64,000 nt of DNA from Plazaster borealis. Taxonomy: Eukaryota; Echinodermata; Asteroidea; Forcipulatida; Labidiasteridae. Of the stretch, positions 12,401-27,300 are shown piece by piece. The notes beneath the pieces were generated by a model. It searched no databases. It was not told the origin of the DNA and worked only from the letters and a program-made list of their open reading frames with translations. The position numbers and the translations under genes were made by a program. The first letter of the stretch is position 1, and each line of letters opens with the position of its first letter. Location of the stretch: positions 1,240,001 to 1,304,000 of the forward strand of contig CM037472.1 in assembly GCA_021014325.1 (NCBI GenBank), given 5' to 3'.

Positions 12401-15400
12401 CTAAAATTTACCAAGTCATTTTCCTGGGTTGTTTATTACTTGATGTAAGACACAAAAATATGACATTGTGAAGAGGAATTACAATTCTTATAACAATCTT
12501 TGAATAACTCATGATAACACTCCCGCCAAGTTAGATTTTGAAGCCCTTATTTTTGTACAAAAAACCCCCACATTCTATAATGCACATTTTGTCACATTGA
12601 TTTGAGTCCAATGTACAAATAAACAAGTGAATTCTCCCATTACCTCTGATCATGAAACTACCAGTTGTAAGAAACTCTCCACTTGGAGCAGTCTTGGATA
12701 CCTGCAGACAAAGATTAACAATTTGTGCGAACTTGACTTTCCTAAACTAAGTCACATCAATAAACACAATTGAAATAAATACATATATGTTACGGACGGT
12801 TTGGTCTATGTATTGTCTGACAATTATGTGAAGCTTTCCAAGAAGGCCGACAACCTGGAAACAGCTTGTGTGATCATCAAACTTCCTACTGTATGACCAT
12901 TCAATATTATCTACTGTGATTTTGAATGATATGTAAACTAAGTCAGCCAGCAGTATGACATCATGCGGTGAATGCATCTACACAGTACACAGTCAACCCT
13001 CCTACTGTCTGACCATTCAATATCATCCACTGTAATTTTGAATGATAGGTAAACTATGTCGGCCTGCAATACGATATCATGTGGTGAATGCATCTAGACA
13101 GTACACACAGTCAACCCTCCTACTGTCAGACCATTCAATATTGTCCAGTGTGGTTTTGAATGATAGAACTATGCCAGCCTGCAGTATGATATCGTGTGTT
13201 GAATGCATCTACACAGTACACAGTCAGCCCTCCTACTGTCTGACCATTCAATATCATCCACTGCAGATTTGCAATATCAAACCAGAGGGAGGGAGAGGGG
13301 GGGTGCTAGGGGGCGGAGGGAGGAGGGGCTAATTGATTCTTACCTGATCATGGTTGACCCACCAGGCACTAGTTACAACCTTAGCATCCCATGCTACACT
13401 GTAACACACAGCCATTACACCGCCCTCATGGAGTGTCTTTGGTGGCACTGGACCCCCTGATGGGTTCTTGATAATCACACTGCTAGCACCGTGTAGATCA
13501 GCATGCACATAAACATCCCCTGTAGATATAACACAATTCTGGTCATCTTTCAATGCTTTCCATAATAATAATAACAAGAGAGATTATAATACATTTATAA
13601 TTTACGATATCCGTCATAAATGACAATCCTGCCACAGAATAATCAAATCGGGTGGAGATTGTTAAGAATGATTTTATGAGACAAAGCAACCATAATACAA
13701 CACCTTGAAAGGGATAGGAGCTGAGGTGGCACTTCTTGCTGCCATACCATGCCAGATAAACCAGGACAAGCCCCTTTACTTAATGTTAAGTGCACTGGGT
13801 TATTTTATGCGTAACACACATAATCTACAGCTTTACGTCTCATCCTCAGGAACAAGCTCTAATGGTTAAGTGTCTTGCTTAAGGACACAAGTGTCCACAA
13901 CCAGAACTCAAACCCACACTCTGCTGACCAGAGCTCGAGTCAGCAGTGCATCAGACCCCTCGGCCACGGCACGCTGTAGTCCTTTTGTGGACAGCATCTT
14001 TATATTATGGCACTCACAGTCCAGGCCTGGAATTCCATCTTTGAGAGGGCAAGGCCTTTTTCATTTTGCAAAGAACACTTCCATTGGAAAATCTTAAAGT
14101 CTCAGGGAAACTTCTGAAGGGACACCAAGGCCAAGACCAGGGGCAACAGAAGCCATGGCCTCCGTAAAATTCCAGGCCTGACAGTCTACTAAATGTACAT
14201 TGTTTTCAATCATCATTATTTAAGAGGTGAGAACAAATGAAGTCTACATTGACAGCGTTGTCTTTAAAACTTTAAATTTTAAGACCTACCAACATCCTAA
14301 GACATAATGTAACCAAGAGTGAAATCTAACCTTGTGTGAGGTACTTCTTGACGATCATTTCATTCTGTTGCTGGTCTCTTCCGGCAATGACTAAGTAATT
14401 CTCTGAGCTGATGAACCAGTAAAACTTCTCAAACCTAAACAATAATAATTATTATACTTGGTTCTTATATGACGCACATACCCAGTAGCTAGATCAAGGC
14501 GATTTACAACATTATCCCTGATCATCAGGCATACTTTTTGAACATTCCTGTAACTTTCTCAACTCCCTGGGGAGCATACAACCCCAAGCTGCTTAGATCA
14601 GCGCTAAGGGGTTAATCCAACACAATACTGTATCAGCCCTCTCAGGTTCCCATTTATACACCTGTGTTAAGAGAACAGTTATGGTTAAGTGCCTTGCTCA
14701 AGGACACAAGTGTCATGACTGGGATTCGAACCCACACTCTGATGATTCAACCGTTAGAACTTGAGACCGATGCAGTAGACCGCTCAGCTATGACACCAAC
14801 AAAGAAGGAACCCCCAAAAAGCTGAGGAGGTTTTAGACTGGTCCCCTGTCTCTATACATAAAGATAAAGACAGGCACCGGTCTTACAAATGCTCTGACGT
14901 AAGCTTTCACATCTGTGATATGATTGGTCCATAGTACATTATGGCAGCTCGAGCTTCGTGAAGTACATGACACATGTACTAGTTCTTGTTGTACCTGTCA
15001 GGGTGGGATTATAGAAAAGTGAAAAATCCTGAAGTAGTGGTATCTTCTAGGTCTAGAGATGATCACCGGAATTTACAGATTGTTACATTTTAGAGGTTTA
15101 CAGCCTTTTTACAGCCGTCTGATAATAGCCCTTGACAAGAATTCAAAATGGAGACAAGATAAATCTGGATTGGTAGAGAAGGGTTTTTTTATAGGTTTTT
15201 TTATGAGATATCGCCTTACTCACAAGGCCGGACGACCACTTCAAGGTGAGGGCTACACTTAACTGATTTGGGCTTTCGACCCAAATCAACTGTCACCGGG
15301 GGCACGTTGCCACCTACTCCTAGGGCTGAAACAGGGTTAACCCCTTCACAGTCCGCAAGGATGTAGGCATGAGTATTATCCACTAGGAGCCTGGCTGGTA

Positions 15401-16423
15401 GAGCAGAATGCACTACCTTCCCAACTTTTTATGAAGCAATTATGGTTAAGTGCCTTGCTCAAGGGCACAAGTGTCATGACCGGGATTCGAACCCACACTC
15501 TGCTGCTGACAACACCAAAGCTTGGGTTCGGTGAACTAGACTGCTCGGCCACGACACGCCACAAAGATGTGAAGAGAAATGTAAGTGGCACGGAGAGGAC
15601 GATGGTGAGATGATGTCTTACCAGTATGTCTTCCTTGTCTTATTGATGCTAGCCACTGTTGCTACATCTTTTAATGCTTGCTTTGTCTTGCGTTCAGCCG
15701 ACTTAATCGCCTATAAGATGCAGGAAAATTTACGTAATTAGTGTTTTCTAGAAATTGACTAACTCAAAGTCAAACCAAGGAATTAAACCAACTAGCATTT
15801 CAATTGACTAAATTACAATTAGTATTTGGGTTATTTTGCTGACTTGACTGTCTGCCAGGCACAAGATAATTCACATCAATAAGCCATTTGCGAGTTAGAT
15901 TTGAATAATGTCTGGTACATTGACTTGCTTGGTCACAAGCTGCTGCTTAAATTTGAATTCCTCAGACTAATGAGACAGTTGCTGTCACCAAGATTATTGT
16001 GATGATGATATAAGGTGCATTGGATCAACATGCCACCGTTCCCTGTAAATTGTGCTTGTCAACTGTTACCTAAATTTGTGAATTTGGAAATAAAAGTTTC
16101 TCAATTAATGAATAAATCGCTACATACCTTTTGAGAGGCATCTACGGTTCGCTGTTCCTTCTTCTTAGAGAACTTCTTCTGATCATAAAACCTAAAGACG
16201 TAAAAAAAATGAACTTGTCAGATGTCTGTAAAAGTAACAAGTAGAATTCTGATCCTCTAGTCTTAATTACGATTAAAAGTAAAGTAGTAACTGACCTTCT
16301 TGCATTGGCGTATGCAGACAACCCAAGGTCAATATCAATATAGTTGGACTTGTCTTTCTTCTTTTGCTTCTTACTGGATTCGTCTTCATATTCCTCATCA
16401 ACTTCATAGGGATCTCTGCAAAC

Positions 16424-16465
<42 letters not shown>

Positions 16466-18324
16466 CAGGACATTTATAAAGTGCCTTTTACCAGAGGATG
16501 CAGAGCGCTGGAGACGGAAAGAAGAGAAAAACTGAAGGGGGGGCAGACATGAGAAACCAAGCTTACATTTGAACAGAGAAAAGATGGGTCTTGAGGGCCT
16601 TTTTAAAAGGAGTGAGACCAAGTTGAAATTCTAACAGGGTGGTTGGGTTGGCGTAGTAGTACATCTTTCCTCGCCTTCCACCTCTAGGACCCCGGTTCGA
16701 ATCACGCTGGGGGCACTATGTGGATTGGGCGTTCAGTCCCTACCTGACTGCATGGGTTTGCCCTGGAAAAATTATCTAGGGTTTTTCTCCCACATCTAAA
16801 ACTGAAACTTCCTTCTTTGTCTTCTCCCCATTGGGTTCTTGGTTAGTACAGTGATTAAGTTTCGCTTTTCTGAGAGTTCTTGGCTTCACAACCAGAATGA
16901 ATGAAATGAAATGAAATGAAACAGGAGTAGAAAGTTTATTCCATAGCCGAGGGATAGAGACAGAAAAAGCCTGGTCACCAGCCTGACTGCAAGATTTGGG
17001 AACATCAAGGCATCCGTCTACAATGATATTGATGTACATGGTTAGAATTGGAGGACCTTGTCACATAAAAATAATTTTGATTAGACACTTTGCAGGTCAC
17101 CAACTTAACTGCATGGACAAAAGAAAAAACTTCATGGGGCTCCAGCTCATAGGGATAGTTTGAATAGGTTTGGGGTTTTAATTTAATAGTTACTATTTCG
17201 GTTTCCTTTAGTTTGTAACATTTTGGGCTATATTTTTCTCTTCTGCTACAATTTTGTTGATAGTATAAACTATTTTGAGAAAGGATTCTCTTCAAAGTAA
17301 TACCATTTGGATAATGTTTCAGAGATGGGTTGGTACCCGCTGTCACCTCGCTAAACGTGGATGGATTCAACATCTTGAAGAAAATACTGTGACAGTTTTT
17401 TGCCGTTTTCTCAGTAAGTAGACACTGTATTCAGCTGAAAATTTCACTTTTATTGTATTTTACTTGATAATTTGGCCCGTAATTAAGCGTTACGTTGACA
17501 AAAACAAATCTATGACCATAACTTTAATGCAAACCACAAGTGATTTAAAAATAAGTTTTATTTAAAGGGTCTGTATACGTTTGGTAATGACTCTGAAAAT
17601 TAATGGCAATAAAAAATTACTTGGTAAGAAGTTCAGCAGCTTTCAATAGTATAAAGCATTTTGAGAAACTTTTCACTTTACTGTTTCAAAAAAAAAAAAA
17701 ATTCTTTTTTTTTTTTAATTTAAATTAATTACAGACAGTATTATTCCAGATCCAGTGTATTCCAATTCCAGATATTCTTCCCTCTTCCTGGACTCAAAAA
17801 AAAAACCACCCTTTTCATGAAATTTTTTTTTCACAGGTTTATTTATTATATATATACAATATTTAATGATTGAAACAAACAACACCAATTCAAATCCATA
17901 ATATCCCTTTAAGGTTATAAAGTAAGAACTAACTTGAGTATCATGGTGATATGATTGACGTCAAGTTTGAGACTCTTGATGGCTAAAGCGACGGGGTCTT
18001 GTTGAGCTTGAGCTTCATGGATGATGTTATTGATCTCCATCCAATCAATCTGATTAGCTATGGCACTGCGTACAACCTTGATGGCCTGATCCACCTGTAT
18101 CAATTAATCAATCAATCAATCAATCAATCAACCAATCAATCAATCAATCATTCAATCAATCAATTTAACAGACATTTCTTGTCTATTAATGTAATTTTTT
18201 AATTTTCTTTGTTTTTTGTGAATTCTTTTTATTTTGTGAATAAATAAAGTATTTGTTTTGAAAAGTCACAAAAAGTAAATCAATCAATCAAACAATCAAC
18301 TAATCAATCAGTCAAAAAAAAGTA

Positions 18325-18355
<31 letters not shown>

Positions 18356-21300
18356 AAATTAATCAATGTATTAATTTTGATTTTAATTTCATTCCCAACT
18401 ACCTTTTCACAGGCCTGTATTATGTTAAAGATGTTCTTTGTCAACTAATGACATTTCTTTTGTTCCGTTTGTTTTGTAAATTCTGTCCATTTTGACAGTC
18501 AAGTCAAGACAGTATGACACATATTAACTGTTAAGAGAGGAAACGCAATAAGAAGCCTCCAAATTTACCAATGGCAGGTTAGTCTCAATCAGCTCTCCCT
18601 TCCGCCTATCAACATCCTGCAAGAAAAATAGCATCAACAAAACAATCAGGAGAACTTCAGAAATATCACAATTTTGCTAGCCTCTTCCCAAGTTGTATCG
18701 AACTCCCTGGGTGTGATCCCTGGCTATTCGGCAGTTACAGGTTGAATGGCTTTTGACTGGTGCCTCCCAAACAAAGATATAGACAAGATAGGGAGACTGC
18801 CATCATAGAGCTACATAGCTCAGTTGGTAGAGCACCAACACACAAATCCATCACTTTGTCTTCGTTCACCCAAAATTAATTTGATTCTAAATACAATCAT
18901 GTATTATTATTATATCTTTCTGGTGATGAAACCAAAGGACTCTCAGAAGTGACTAGAACTGTGACACAAAGGCCTGAAGATATCTGTTTAGAGAAGATGA
19001 AGAAGAAACATCAGTTTTAGATGTGGGAGGAAAACCCCAAATAGGGAAAACCCACGCTATCAGGTAGAGACTGCAAACTCAATCCATATGCAAGGCTCCG
19101 GTCCAGAGCACAATTTCATAAAGCTGCTTAAGCAGAGAAATAATGCTTATAAGCAGGATACCAGTCACAGATGGTAAATGTGACTTGGGCCCAATTTCAT
19201 AAATCATGTAAGCACAAAAACTTGCTAAGCACAGAAAAACTCTTGCTTAAGAAAAAAAGGTTACCAGCCAAAATACCATACAGTTACCATTGCTGTGACT
19301 GGTCCCCTACTCATTTCTTGCTTAGCAAAGAAATTTGCTGAGCTGAATTTTATGCTTTATGAAATTGGGCCATGGTATTTTGGTTGGTAACCTTATTCTG
19401 GTAAGCATAATTTTGTTGTGCTTAGCAACTTTTTGTGCTTAAGCAGCTCTATGAAATTGGGCCCAGGATTTGAACCAAGTCTACCGAGGTGAAAGGCAGG
19501 GAAGAAACCACTAAGCCAACCTGAATGCTGTATTTATGTACTGAATCTTAATATTCAAAGAATAGTCACTTATTCAAAGAATATAACTTAAAGGGATTGT
19601 ATACGTTTGGTAATTGGAACCCACTGTTTGTTGCAATCCTATATAGTGGTAGATATATACCATAAAACTAACCTGTGAAAATGTCATTTCAAAAAGTGGT
19701 AGTGTTTTTGGGATATTGCCGTAAATCTGGAGCGGTTATATCCACGCAGGAAGAATAATCTGCAATTTGAATACACAATCTGAGAAACGTTACTGGAGTA
19801 ACGCTTCTCAGATTCAAATAAAAACTGATATCTTTTTCCATAACCGCAGTACTTCTAAGTGAAAAGTTTCTCAAAATGCATTGTACTATCCAAAGCTGCT
19901 GTATTTCTTACCAAGTAAGTTTGTATTGCGATTAACTTTCAGAGTTATTATTAAACGTATACAGACCCTTTAAAGATTTACAGTGGAAAGACCCAACAGT
20001 GGTAGAGAAATACCCACCTGTGCTTTGGCCAGCTGATCAAGACGTTTCTCATGATCTTTCTTGACATTATCCAGCTTCTTCAAGGCATCTTTCTCCTGAT
20101 GTCAAAATAATGGAATATCATATGACCAGAATTAAGGATGAAATTAAAATATTTCAAACATTCTAAACAAGGGTTGTCAGCTACTAGGTGGATACTTATA
20201 GTAAATTCAGTTTTATATTGCACTCATTTTACAATAGATAGAGTCCTTATAAAAGTGGGAAAAAATGACAAGTCTCTAACCTCACATTAGAACAGTGTAA
20301 AATGCCACAGTATTTTATACTCTCCCAGTGGGAAATTTATTACATCCAAAAACAGCCAATGACGTAACTTGTTCAATATGTATGGGTTGATTAATTTTTG
20401 TACAAGGAGTATCAGTTCATTCCTGAATTTCCATGGTATTCAATCAAAACGGCAATTAATTTGACCTTTTGACTAACAAAATATTTCCTGTGTGGAGTCT
20501 ACAAACCCATTATAATGTAAACAGTCAAATTTTGCTCTGAAAGTGTAGGAAATAAAATGTCATTTTACACTATTTTAACATGAGGTTAGAGACTTGCAAT
20601 TTTTTTCAAATTTCATAAGGACTCTATCTATTGGAAAATTAGCGCATCACAAAACCGAATTTGACTTTAGAGCCCCTCTTTAATAAGACAGAATAATGTG
20701 AAATAAGAAAATATGCATACATTAAAAAATAAAAAATATTACACAACACGAACCCACACATCTCAGAACCCCGACTATCAATTTGATTTACCTGTTGAAG
20801 AACCTTCACATCAGCTTTCTGACTCTCCAACTTAGAGAAAAATTCATCCACTGCCTGAAATAAAACAAGAAGTCAGTCGCATATTATAAAACGGTGAAAC
20901 AATAACTTAAAGGGTCTGTATACATTTGGTAATTACTCATAAAACTAATGGCAATGAAAACTTACTTGGTAAGAAGTACAGCAGCTTCTGATAGTATAAA
21001 GTATTTTGAGAAACATTTCACTTTGAAGTAATGTGGTTAAGGAAAAAGATATCAGTTTTTATCCAAATAAAATTGAATCTAAGATTGCAGATTATTCTTC
21101 CTGCATGGACATAAACGCTCCAGATATTTGAAAACTCTCAAAAACGCTACCACCTTTTGAAATGAAATTTTAACAGGTTAGTATTTTGGTATATATCTAC
21201 AACTATATAAGATTGACACAAACAGTGGGTTCCAATTACCAAACGTATACAATCCCTTTAACTACCTTAATGATATATCATCATCATTATCGATCGAATA

Positions 21301-24300
21301 CATCTTGCAATCAGGGCGATTTTACACAGCAATCAGGGAGATATTTAGAATAACATTCAACATAATAGGGAGACAGTTTCCATAATCAGGGAGTTTTTCA
21401 AATTTGCTCATCAGAACATAGAAAGATTGGTTTATTTTCAGGGAACTTTCTGCAGAATCAGGGAGAGTTGGCAGTTCTGCAATTTGCACTTGCATTGGTC
21501 ATGATGACGAAAGCGCCACATGTCTCGTTCCACCATCAGCGTCTTGATTATCTAAACAAAAAACTCACCTTATTAAACGACTCAAGTTCAAGATAAGGGC
21601 AGGACTCATGTTGTTTGTACAGAAACGGATGATATTCATTGTATCTGTTAACAAGAAACCAAACACAAGAGGTTTTTTTAGAGAACATAGCTGTGACAAG
21701 CAACTTCTGAATAAATGCCCACAGCGACCACAAACAGCTGCAAGATTTTACCACAATACACTCACCCAAAATGGTCAAAGTAAAGGTCTTGTCCTGAATT
21801 GACATTTCCAGCTGTCGATTTCACCAAACTCTTCCTAACTTAGGATTAATCTTAGGACTTAGGACGAGTCCCAGCCTTGCACTGTAACATGTAAACCTTA
21901 AGATTAATCCTAAGTTAGGACGAGTTACTCGTCCTAACTTGAGATAGGATTAATCCTAGCGTTTCGTGAAATCGGTTGCAGTGTTTCTCATGTGAACATA
22001 GAACCTACAATCCTATAACAAAAATAACTTTCTGTTTTGTGTTATTTTTCTAGACATTTAAACTGCAGAAATCACGTCAAATATCAACAATATTGGACAT
22101 GTCTGGGTGCATAGTGATGATTATCAGGCCTGGAATTACACAGAGGCCACGGAGGCAACGGCCTCTGTTGCCCCTGGTCTTGGCCTTGGTGCCCCTTTAA
22201 ACGTTTGCCATAGACTTTAAGATTTTCCAATGGAAGTGCCCTTTGCAAAATGAAAATGGCCTTGCCCTCTCAATGATGAAATTCGAGGCCTGGATTATAC
22301 AGAAAAACAAGGTCTCCAAAGGGTTAATACGTAGGTACTACCGTCACTTATAATCAGCACAAAAAGGTTTGTTAAATTTTATTTCTCCACATCGTCAGGT
22401 GTCATTCTTGCCAAAGAAACACTCATAAAAATATTTAAAACTCACGTAAGTAGCTCTGCATCTTCACTTCCAACTACTGCCGTTGGTTTCTTCTCTTTCT
22501 TCTGTATAATGTAGCCCTGAGATTCCAAAAACAAATGTAAAAATTAGTCAGACAATAGACTGTGCAAAGCTCGTGCATATTCAAACTTCCGGGACCACGT
22601 TGGTCCCAACCATTATGGAACAATTAACCAGATCATATTAAACTTTCTCCATCACTGGCTTCGTTCAAAACTTCCCTCAAGACTCACCTAATGAGGACTG
22701 CATAATTTGTTCCCCTCTATTGATGTGTAGCTGCGCCATGAGCATCTCTAGATGGATACCGACGCATTATAAATGCCCATTGTTATTATTATTATTATTA
22801 TTATTATGTGGATTTTTACTTGTGCGCGATTCTGTTTCTTCAAATACTTTAAATTCACGTTTAACGGCTAAAGCTAGGGCTAAATTTCCACATCATCATG
22901 CCTTGAAATATAGGAAGTCCTTAGCAACACCCTTAGCAACAGTCGTAGCCGTAACCGCCAATTCGGACGCGGCCTTACACTTACCAAGTCTTGCTGGAAA
23001 AATCCACAGGCTCAGGTAGAATTCGAACCCACAATCAGACCATCAAATCAAAAATACCACTGGCTAATCAACAAATTTCATTTATTAATTCTGGTTGTGA
23101 AGCCAAGGATTCTCAGAAAAGCAAACTTAATCACTATACTAGTGAAGAACCCCATGGAGAGAAGACAAAGAAGGAAAATTCAGTTTTAGATGTGGGAGGA
23201 AAACCCCTGAGAAATACACCAGGGAAAACCCAGGCAGTCTGGTGGGGACTGAAAACCCAATCCACATAGTGCCACCGGTGGGATTCGAAATGGGGTCCTA
23301 GAGGCAGAAGGCGAGGAAAGATACCACTAGTGACTACACCAACCCAACCGCCCAAACAAATACACATGATCTGAGAAATCTGGTTTACTACTAAAAGATC
23401 ATGTGAAAGGGAGCAAAGAAAATATTAGAGTGATTTGTTTTTTTAACTATTACCTTCTCGTGTGAATGACCTGACTGCTCCATTAAGTCTTCTGCTTCCT
23501 TAAGGGCCAACAACAGCTTTGGAATTTCTGAAAAAGTAAATTGAAAGCATGGATAAAAACCGTAAAAAAAATATGTACAAGTAAATTTGGTGTAGTTACA
23601 AATTGTCTAAATGAATTGAATAATGAAGATAGGTTTGTGGTAACACCAAGTAAATAAATCTCTTTTTGAGTAGTGGTTGCTCTGAGAAGAGCTGGGAGTT
23701 ATAACCAGCTCTTCTTGGAGCTACGACTACTAAAAAAGAGATTTATTTACATGGTGTTACCACAAACCTACCGTCCTTACTTATCTCCACCAAGCATAGC
23801 TTCAAGTTTTATCTTACTAAATGAATTGCTTATGACATTTCAAGCTAATTTCATGAGCCCATTACCTTCGTCTACATTGAAGTCTTTGGTCAATTTGACA
23901 CCTGCTGGAAATCCTTGTTTGAGCAAACAGTGGTCAATCACAGCCGGCCCGAACACTGGAGAATAAAATAACCAGAGAGCAGATGTCAATTCAAACTCCC
24001 TCAGTAGCCATCTTCAAAACTTCACTTAAAACCTACCATTTTCAAGAGCTTATTGTACGGCACTTTGAGCAACAAACGTTGGATTGGCGCCTTATAAATT
24101 TTACAATTGATTAGTAGATTGATAGAGCAAGGATTCTGCCTTGAAAGACAAAATAGGAGAGAGTAGCTACATGTGTTTAAGTGTTACATACAAAGTGTGG
24201 ACCTGAGAACAAGAGATCCACACAATGAAGGGACTTGAAACACTATGTGGACTTACACATGTCCACACAGTGTCTTTTACAGTGTTGAGGAACATGGTTT

Positions 24301-27300
24301 TTCTCAAGTGCACAGAACATAGGATAGTCCATAGAGTGTATGCAACACAGAGCTGTGTTGGGAGGGGGTTGGGTTGGGGGTGTATCAGTGGAAAGGCAAA
24401 GAGATCTAAGCCAGGACAGGAAGTCTCATGGAAACTGAACGGTATTACCAAATGTTGATACTTTTGGGTTGATTTTGTCAATTTGTCTTTGATCAACGCA
24501 AAATCACTTTAAATTTACCCAGTCTTGTTGTTTATTACTTGACAAATGTAGATACCTTAAAAAAATAGTCTACAAACAGCTAATATCAGGCCTGGAATTA
24601 CATGGAGGCCATGAGTTCTGTTGCCCCTGGTCTTGACCTTGGTGCCCCTTCAACAGTTTCCCATAGACTTTGAGATTTTCCAATGGAAATGCCCTTTGAA
24701 AAACGAAAATGGCCTTGCCCTATCAATGATGAAATTCCAGGCCTGTAATATCGACCAAATTCACATAATGTCAACAGTCACAGTGATCTTGGTTGCGCCA
24801 TTTCAGAAGTCAATGTCACTGTGTGTTTTACAGTGTCAGGCAAATTTTAGGCAACAGTGTTTACAAGCTTACCTGTTGACTCCCAAACTGGTAGGCGTGG
24901 CACAGTCACTGAGTGTGACAAGCGTGCAAGGAATCAATATCATCAACATACCTAACAATAATATTTATGTTGAATGAACATTGGACTCACCAAAATGTGG
25001 ATTAAGGATTTTCCGGATGTAGTCTCCTTGTTTGCCATTTTCTAAGATTTCCTTTAACCTGTATTCAAAGAGGCAAGAAAAAAGAGTTTGATCAAATGTG
25101 TGCTTAGGAATCCTACTGCCTGACAATTCAGTATCATCCACTGCCGTTTTGAAAGATAGATTTAAAAAGTATGCGAGCCTGCAATATGATATCATGTAGT
25201 GAATTCATCTAAAGAGTACACAGTCAACCCTCCTACTGTTTGACCATTCAATATCACCCATTGTGGTTTTGAAAGATAGATAAAGTATGCGAGCCTGCAA
25301 TATGATATCATGTGGTGAATTATACTAAAGAGTACACAGTCAACCCTCCCACTGTCTGACCATTCAATATCATCCATTGTGGTTCTGAATGATAGATAAA
25401 ATATGCCAGCCAGCAATGAGATATTATGTGGTGAATGCAGAGTACAGAGTACACAGTCAACCCTCCTACTCTCTGACCATTTCATATCATCCACTGCGGT
25501 TTAGAATGATAGATAGACTATGCCAGCCTGCAGGGTATTGTGGTGACTGCACAGTACACACATGCACACAGTTAGTTCTGTGCACAGTTCAGCCACCATA
25601 CAAAACCCCTGCAGTTGAATGGTTTCAAATGGTTGTTCAACTCACTGGAAAATGTTACCAAGAGTAAGAGGGTTAACAAGAATGAAGTCAAAACCTCTCA
25701 TGTTCTTCCCTATCTGTACCGATATTAATTTAATGTGATGCCTCATCAATGCAACTATCTTTCAGCATGGAGGCACGCAGGCATTGAAACAAGAGCTTAG
25801 AAGTTGACTGTATCCGTAGGATTCATGAAGTTCTTAACCAGAGCCTTTAAGGAATGAATACATTATCAAACTAGAAGTGATGAGACTTTACCGATTTGGT
25901 TCAGGGAGTGGTGAGGGCTTCATAGCTATGTCTAGTGGATATTTCTCCCTGACGGCAAACCTTACATCTTCACTGTCTTGCCTCGTTCTCAGTAGATTCA
26001 AGATGATGTATTCATGGTCCGTTAGGATAACATTACCCTAATAATAATATAATAATATAATAGTTAGTTTTTATATAGCGCTTTTCACGCCCGAAGGGCG
26101 TCCCAAAGCGCTTCACATTATTACCCCTGGTCACTGGGCCTTAAATCATTCCTTAACCATCTCAGCTCCCTGGGGAGTATACAGCCTGTGCAACAAATGC
26201 GCTACTCGGCTAAATCAATCACAAGTACCATCTCTGCCCTCACAGGTACCCATTTACCCCTGGGTGGAGAGAAGCTTATGGTTAAGTGTCTTGCTCAAGG
26301 ACACAAGTGTCACGACCGGGATTCGAATCCACACTCTGCTGATCAAACACCAGAGCTTGAATCCGGCGCTCTTAACCGCTCGGCCACGACACCCCACGTG
26401 AGAGACAAAGACAACACCATATTACAAAGATTCATCTCAAAACTTTATAGAGTGCTCTTACATGAATACCAACAAATGATATTCTGCAGTTTCAATTCCC
26501 AAAATAATTTATATCATTAGCCATTTTGAGATGGTAGACATATTACAAGTGCACTATTGGTTTGGGTTAATCTGTTCCTATACACGCAAACCGAACAGTG
26601 CACTCATGTGGTATCCTCAACTATGAACTTCTGGATAAAATTGTACCAACACATTTATTTTTAGGGCAGAAATCATTATTCAAAGCATCAGGGTTCTCCC
26701 CATGTACAAGCTAGCGTATCGGGCCAATCTGCGCAAATTGGGTGCCGATTCGCACACATTTCAAGACAAGAAAAAACATTTTTTTCTTTATAACAAAAAT
26801 ATTTTTCCACAAAAATCATCAAGAGAAAACCATGTAGATTGCTCCAGATTGCTTTTAAAACCAAGATAAACACCAAGTAGAAAACATTCTGAAGACCTTG
26901 TTTCAATTCAGCATGCTTCGGCCAAACATCCAAACATGGGTCCAGAATGTCCTACAATTTTGAAAATCCTGAAGAGAACCTTGAACATCAATCACTGTGT
27001 TATTGTAATTGAATCAAATTATCAACTTGTGTGTTTGGTATGTAACTGGTGGAAACATGTCAGTACATTTGGTGGGTGAGTAGTGAAATTTACTAGTTTG
27101 TTTGTTTGTTTAGATGATCTTCCCAACAAGGGAACTCGGCTAAGCTCCCACAAGGGGATATAAACACCAAGCTGGCAACAGCCAATCTCTCTCAGACAAA
27201 CATTGGTTTACTGCTATAATTATGAATTGCACAAATCAATAAATTGTTATTCAGTAACTACGACAGTACTCATCCTCGTCATTGTGAAATAAGCGGTTGG

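Noticed and set aside
16273..16552. ORFs with long poly-Leu, poly-Ile or poly-Asn runs
   Set aside because: Translations of the AAT microsatellite at 16423-16462, read across NEMF exon 14 on both strands.
19689..19874. Small ORF shared with 61759-61953 as a conserved peptide
   Set aside because: Both lie within MITE M1 copies, so the similarity comes from the transposon and not from a protein gene.
26300..26395. Functional tRNA gene
   Set aside because: A and B boxes are present, but the segment is the head of a repeated SINE; acceptor stems do not pair properly and the anticodon loop is abnormal. The same holds for 6149, 6565, 14700, 15470, 27285 and 62150.
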